The notes under the pieces were generated by a model that was not told the DNA's origin, searched no databases, and saw nothing but the letters and a program-made list of their open reading frames with translations. The translations under genes were made by a program, and so were the position numbers. This document shows, in pieces, positions 6,546 through 7,761 of a stretch of DNA of 7,761 bases. Origin of the DNA: Bacteroides sp. (lineage in GTDB: Bacteria > Bacteroidota > Bacteroidia > Bacteroidales > Bacteroidaceae); assembly GCA_019412865.1 (NCBI GenBank), contig DXOJ01000715.1, positions 1 through 7,761 of the forward strand. The letters are read 5' to 3'. Each line of letters starts with the position of its first letter. Positions within the stretch are counted from its first letter, which is position 1.

Positions 6546-6957
6546 TATATATTTTAGAGATCAGATTCAGGGCAGCTTCACAGCCGGAAGACCCTTTAAA
6601 CTTCAACTTCAATCCGTTGGGTAATTCCAAGGATATTTCAGAGCTGTCCTTTCCTTTCAAGGGAAAGGGGACGCTAGGCTGGGGAGATGGCAGGGGAGCC
6701 TCGTGAGATATACCGGGGGATGGCGTGTCGCCATTGATTACTATGGGGACAAAGCTGTCTTTAACCCCTAAGCGGGAGGCTTCTGCCAATAACTCCCGCT
6801 CCGTTATACCGTATTTTTGTTTCCAAAGATAGAATCTACTACGGCTATAACCTTCATTCTCACAAAAATCAGCAATGGACAAACCACTCTGCTGCTGACG
6901 GAAAAGAACGGAGATAAATTTTTCTCTGCTCATCATGTGTTTACGTCGCTGCATCAT
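6523..6957 (-). CDS. tnpA: IS66 protein TnpA (helix-turn-helix, Orf1-like)
   Basis: A 144-residue protein. Residues about 9-50 contain the transposase helix-turn-helix REKFISVLFRQQQSGLSIAD, FCENEGYSRSRFYLWKQKYG, typical of IS66 Orf1 and related to IS3-type OrfA. A proline/serine-rich linker (about 78-100) leads to a conserved end, ISLELPNGLKLKFKGSSGCE. It presumably binds the element ends. The start at 6957 is the longest choice; ATG codons at 6936 or 6933 (MMSREKF) are also possible and lie closer to the first family residues. The exact -7 box at 6979-6986 lies 21 bases upstream of 6957. It overlaps tnpB. Confidence 0.9.
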   Translation of the reverse strand: MMQRRKHMMSREKFISVLFRQQQSGLSIADFCENEGYSRSRFYLWKQKYGITERELLAEASRLGVKDSFVPIVINGDTPSPGISHEAPLPSPQPSVPFPLKGKDSSEISLELPNGLKLKFKGSSGCEAALNLISKIYNANVLPK

Positions 6958-6978
6958 AGGATATTATTTTTTTTGCAG

Positions 6979-6986
6979 CAAAAGTA
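6979..6986 (-). promoter_or_regulatory. -7 promoter box of the IS66 tnp operon
   Basis: The minus strand reads TACTTTTG, an exact TAnnTTTG match, inside the element just after the terminal repeat region. It would drive tnpA-tnpB-tnpC with a leader of about 15 bases. A TTTG at -33 is not evident. Confidence 0.5.
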
Positions 6987-7006
6987 AGGAGGGAAAATGA
7001 ACTGTA

Positions 7007-7032
7007 GAAGATGTACTTACTCAGGCGCTTAC
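7007..7032 (-). repeat. IS66 terminal inverted repeat, tnpA side
   Basis: Read on the minus strand from 7032 it begins GTAAGCGCCTGAGTAAGTAC and continues ATCTTC. It matches the other end at 20 of 26 positions and abuts the target duplication at 7033. Confidence 0.92.
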
Positions 7033-7040
7033 TTTAAGGG
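7033..7040. repeat. IS66 target-site duplication, copy next to the tnpA end
   Basis: TTTAAGGG directly follows the inverted repeat and is identical to 4334-4341. Confidence 0.95.
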
Positions 7041-7107
7041 GATATTCGACTTTTAGCCCCCAAAAAGATCAATATTGTTATGTACAACCGTCCAACCTGC
7101 GGGTAAA

Positions 7108-7761
7108 GTGCGCAACTCGGATCTGGACAGCAAGCTGAAAAGAGGCACAAGTATGTAGGCAACCCTGTTATAGCACCGGAATCTGCTGTGTCGCATGAAT
7201 CAACCGTAGTCCCCGTGAAAGGCATGGCTATACCGCCAAGGGCTGTGGATGAAGTCGCAATGCGGAAAGCCGTCCTTTCCCAGGCAGTTCTCAGGAAGTC
7301 TTAAGAAAGAGGGGATAAACATCTGATACGGACAACTCGCAATACGATACGCAACGATGAAAGTGGTGAACAAATCTGGCACTAACGGATGCGCCTCTTT
7401 TATATGATTATAATATTAACAAGAAATGCCCGCCATTGTTCTTAAATGCGAATTATAACTTCTTACTGTTGGAAGATTATCTATAAATCGGGCATGAGGG
7501 TAAGAGTGCTTACAAACAATTCGGCCCGCTTTATTGGGGGCTGCCAAACCTCGACCGGCACCTGTACCACCCGCGGATATAAATTCGGACCGGAGGTATG
7601 GATGGTATTCCGCACACCGGACCAACGTACCCTTGCGGACAGTCCCGAGCCCGGCAAGCCATAATTCCGTCGGGTCAATTGAACAACCGCCTCTCGGAAT
7701 ATGTTCATATCATGGGCCGGTCCCGTATGCAGCTATTTTCCGGGGTACATGACATTGAGGA
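7108..7761 (+). mobile_element. Probable group II intron, 5' (domain I) part, running off the right edge
   Basis: These 654 bases contain no credible protein frame on either strand. They begin GTGCGCAACTC, which fits the GUGCG 5' end of group II introns, and continue with unpaired purine-rich connectors usual in their domain I, such as CCCCGTGAAAGGC and GATGAAAGTGGTGAAC. Long-range pairing is visible: AAAAGAGGC (7138-7146) with GCCTCTTTT (7392-7400), 9 bp perfect over about 250 bases. A local hairpin pairs GGAAAG with CTTTCC near 7264-7280, and ACCT/CCGG segments pair near 7548-7597. The intron-encoded reverse transcriptase and domains V-VI would lie beyond the window, so the identification is incomplete. 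The exact 5' end and the exon-binding sites are not established. It could instead be another large structured RNA. Confidence 0.55.

Larger units (their letters stand above)
4342..7032 (-). mobile_element. Complete IS66-family insertion sequence, 2691 bp
   Basis: The element has the canonical IS66 layout on the minus strand: tnpA, tnpB, tnpC. Both ends begin GTAAGCG; the terminal 26 bases match at 20 positions, with mismatches concentrated at positions 8 and 12-14. It is bounded by a perfect 8-bp target duplication, TTTAAGGG, at 4334-4341 and 7033-7040. The intact duplication shows simple insertion without later deletion, so the terminator at 4296-4336 and the intron-like sequence from 7108 were neighbours before insertion. 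Because tnpC has a one-base deletion, this copy is probably not autonomous, although its ends could be mobilised by a related transposase. Confidence 0.95.

Noticed and set aside
7101..7161. Reading frame giving GKVRNSDLDSKLKRGTSM before a stop
   Set aside because: It is short, bounded by a stop at 7055-7057, and coincides with the intron-like 5' end. I treat it as chance translation of non-coding RNA.
7446..7752. Short overlapping frames on both strands at the right edge
   Set aside because: Their composition is atypical, no start signals are seen, and they overlap each other in several frames. The region is better explained as structured RNA.

Overview
The window most resembles a member of the Bacteroidales (Bacteroides, Phocaeicola or Parabacteroides). 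The evidence is: exact TAnnTTTG -7 promoter boxes, a lipoprotein with an acid-rich stretch right after the lipobox cysteine, a membrane-anchored AraC regulator of a kind common in that order, an IS66 of Bacteroidetes type, and the tail of a large conjugative-element protein. Almost everything here is accessory DNA, and most of it is broken.

Layout, left to right. (1) 1-381, minus: an IS1182-type transposase, cut by the window edge and frameshifted. (2) 423-1931, minus: one gene for a predicted surface lipoprotein, interrupted by an in-frame TAG at 726-728. Reading through it gives a 502-residue protein. Its C-terminal half has the beta-rich, glycine/serine hairpin pattern of leukocidin/hemolysin-type pore formers, which is an inference from pattern only. 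(3) 1932-2277: an intergenic region with three imperfect 15-bp direct repeats, a good candidate operator. (4) 2278-3402, minus: an intact AraC regulator with about seven membrane segments, placed upstream of the lipoprotein gene and probably controlling it. (5) 3490-4062: a remnant of a conjugative or mobilizable element. It holds the C-terminal tail of a large methylase/helicase-type protein, with its own in-frame TAG, and perhaps the first codons of an Abi-like gene. (6) 4061-4336: a short plus-strand reading frame of unknown nature and a strong bidirectional terminator. (7) 4342-7032: a complete IS66 element (tnpA, tnpB, tnpC) with inverted repeats and a perfect 8-bp target duplication TTTAAGGG. 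Its tnpC carries a one-base deletion. (8) 7108 to the right edge: structured non-coding sequence that looks like the 5' part of a group II intron.

How it fits together. The regulator and the lipoprotein form the one coherent functional unit: an inner-membrane sensor/regulator next to a surface-exposed putative toxin, separated by a repeat array. Around them lie pieces of at least four mobile elements. Four probable lesions are visible: two internal TAG codons and two single-base frameshifts. The clear natural stops (regulator, lipoprotein, tnpA, tnpB, tnpC, methylase tail) are TAA or TGA, so the two internal TAG codons stand out. Ordinary decay is the simplest explanation; amber readthrough is possible but unproven.
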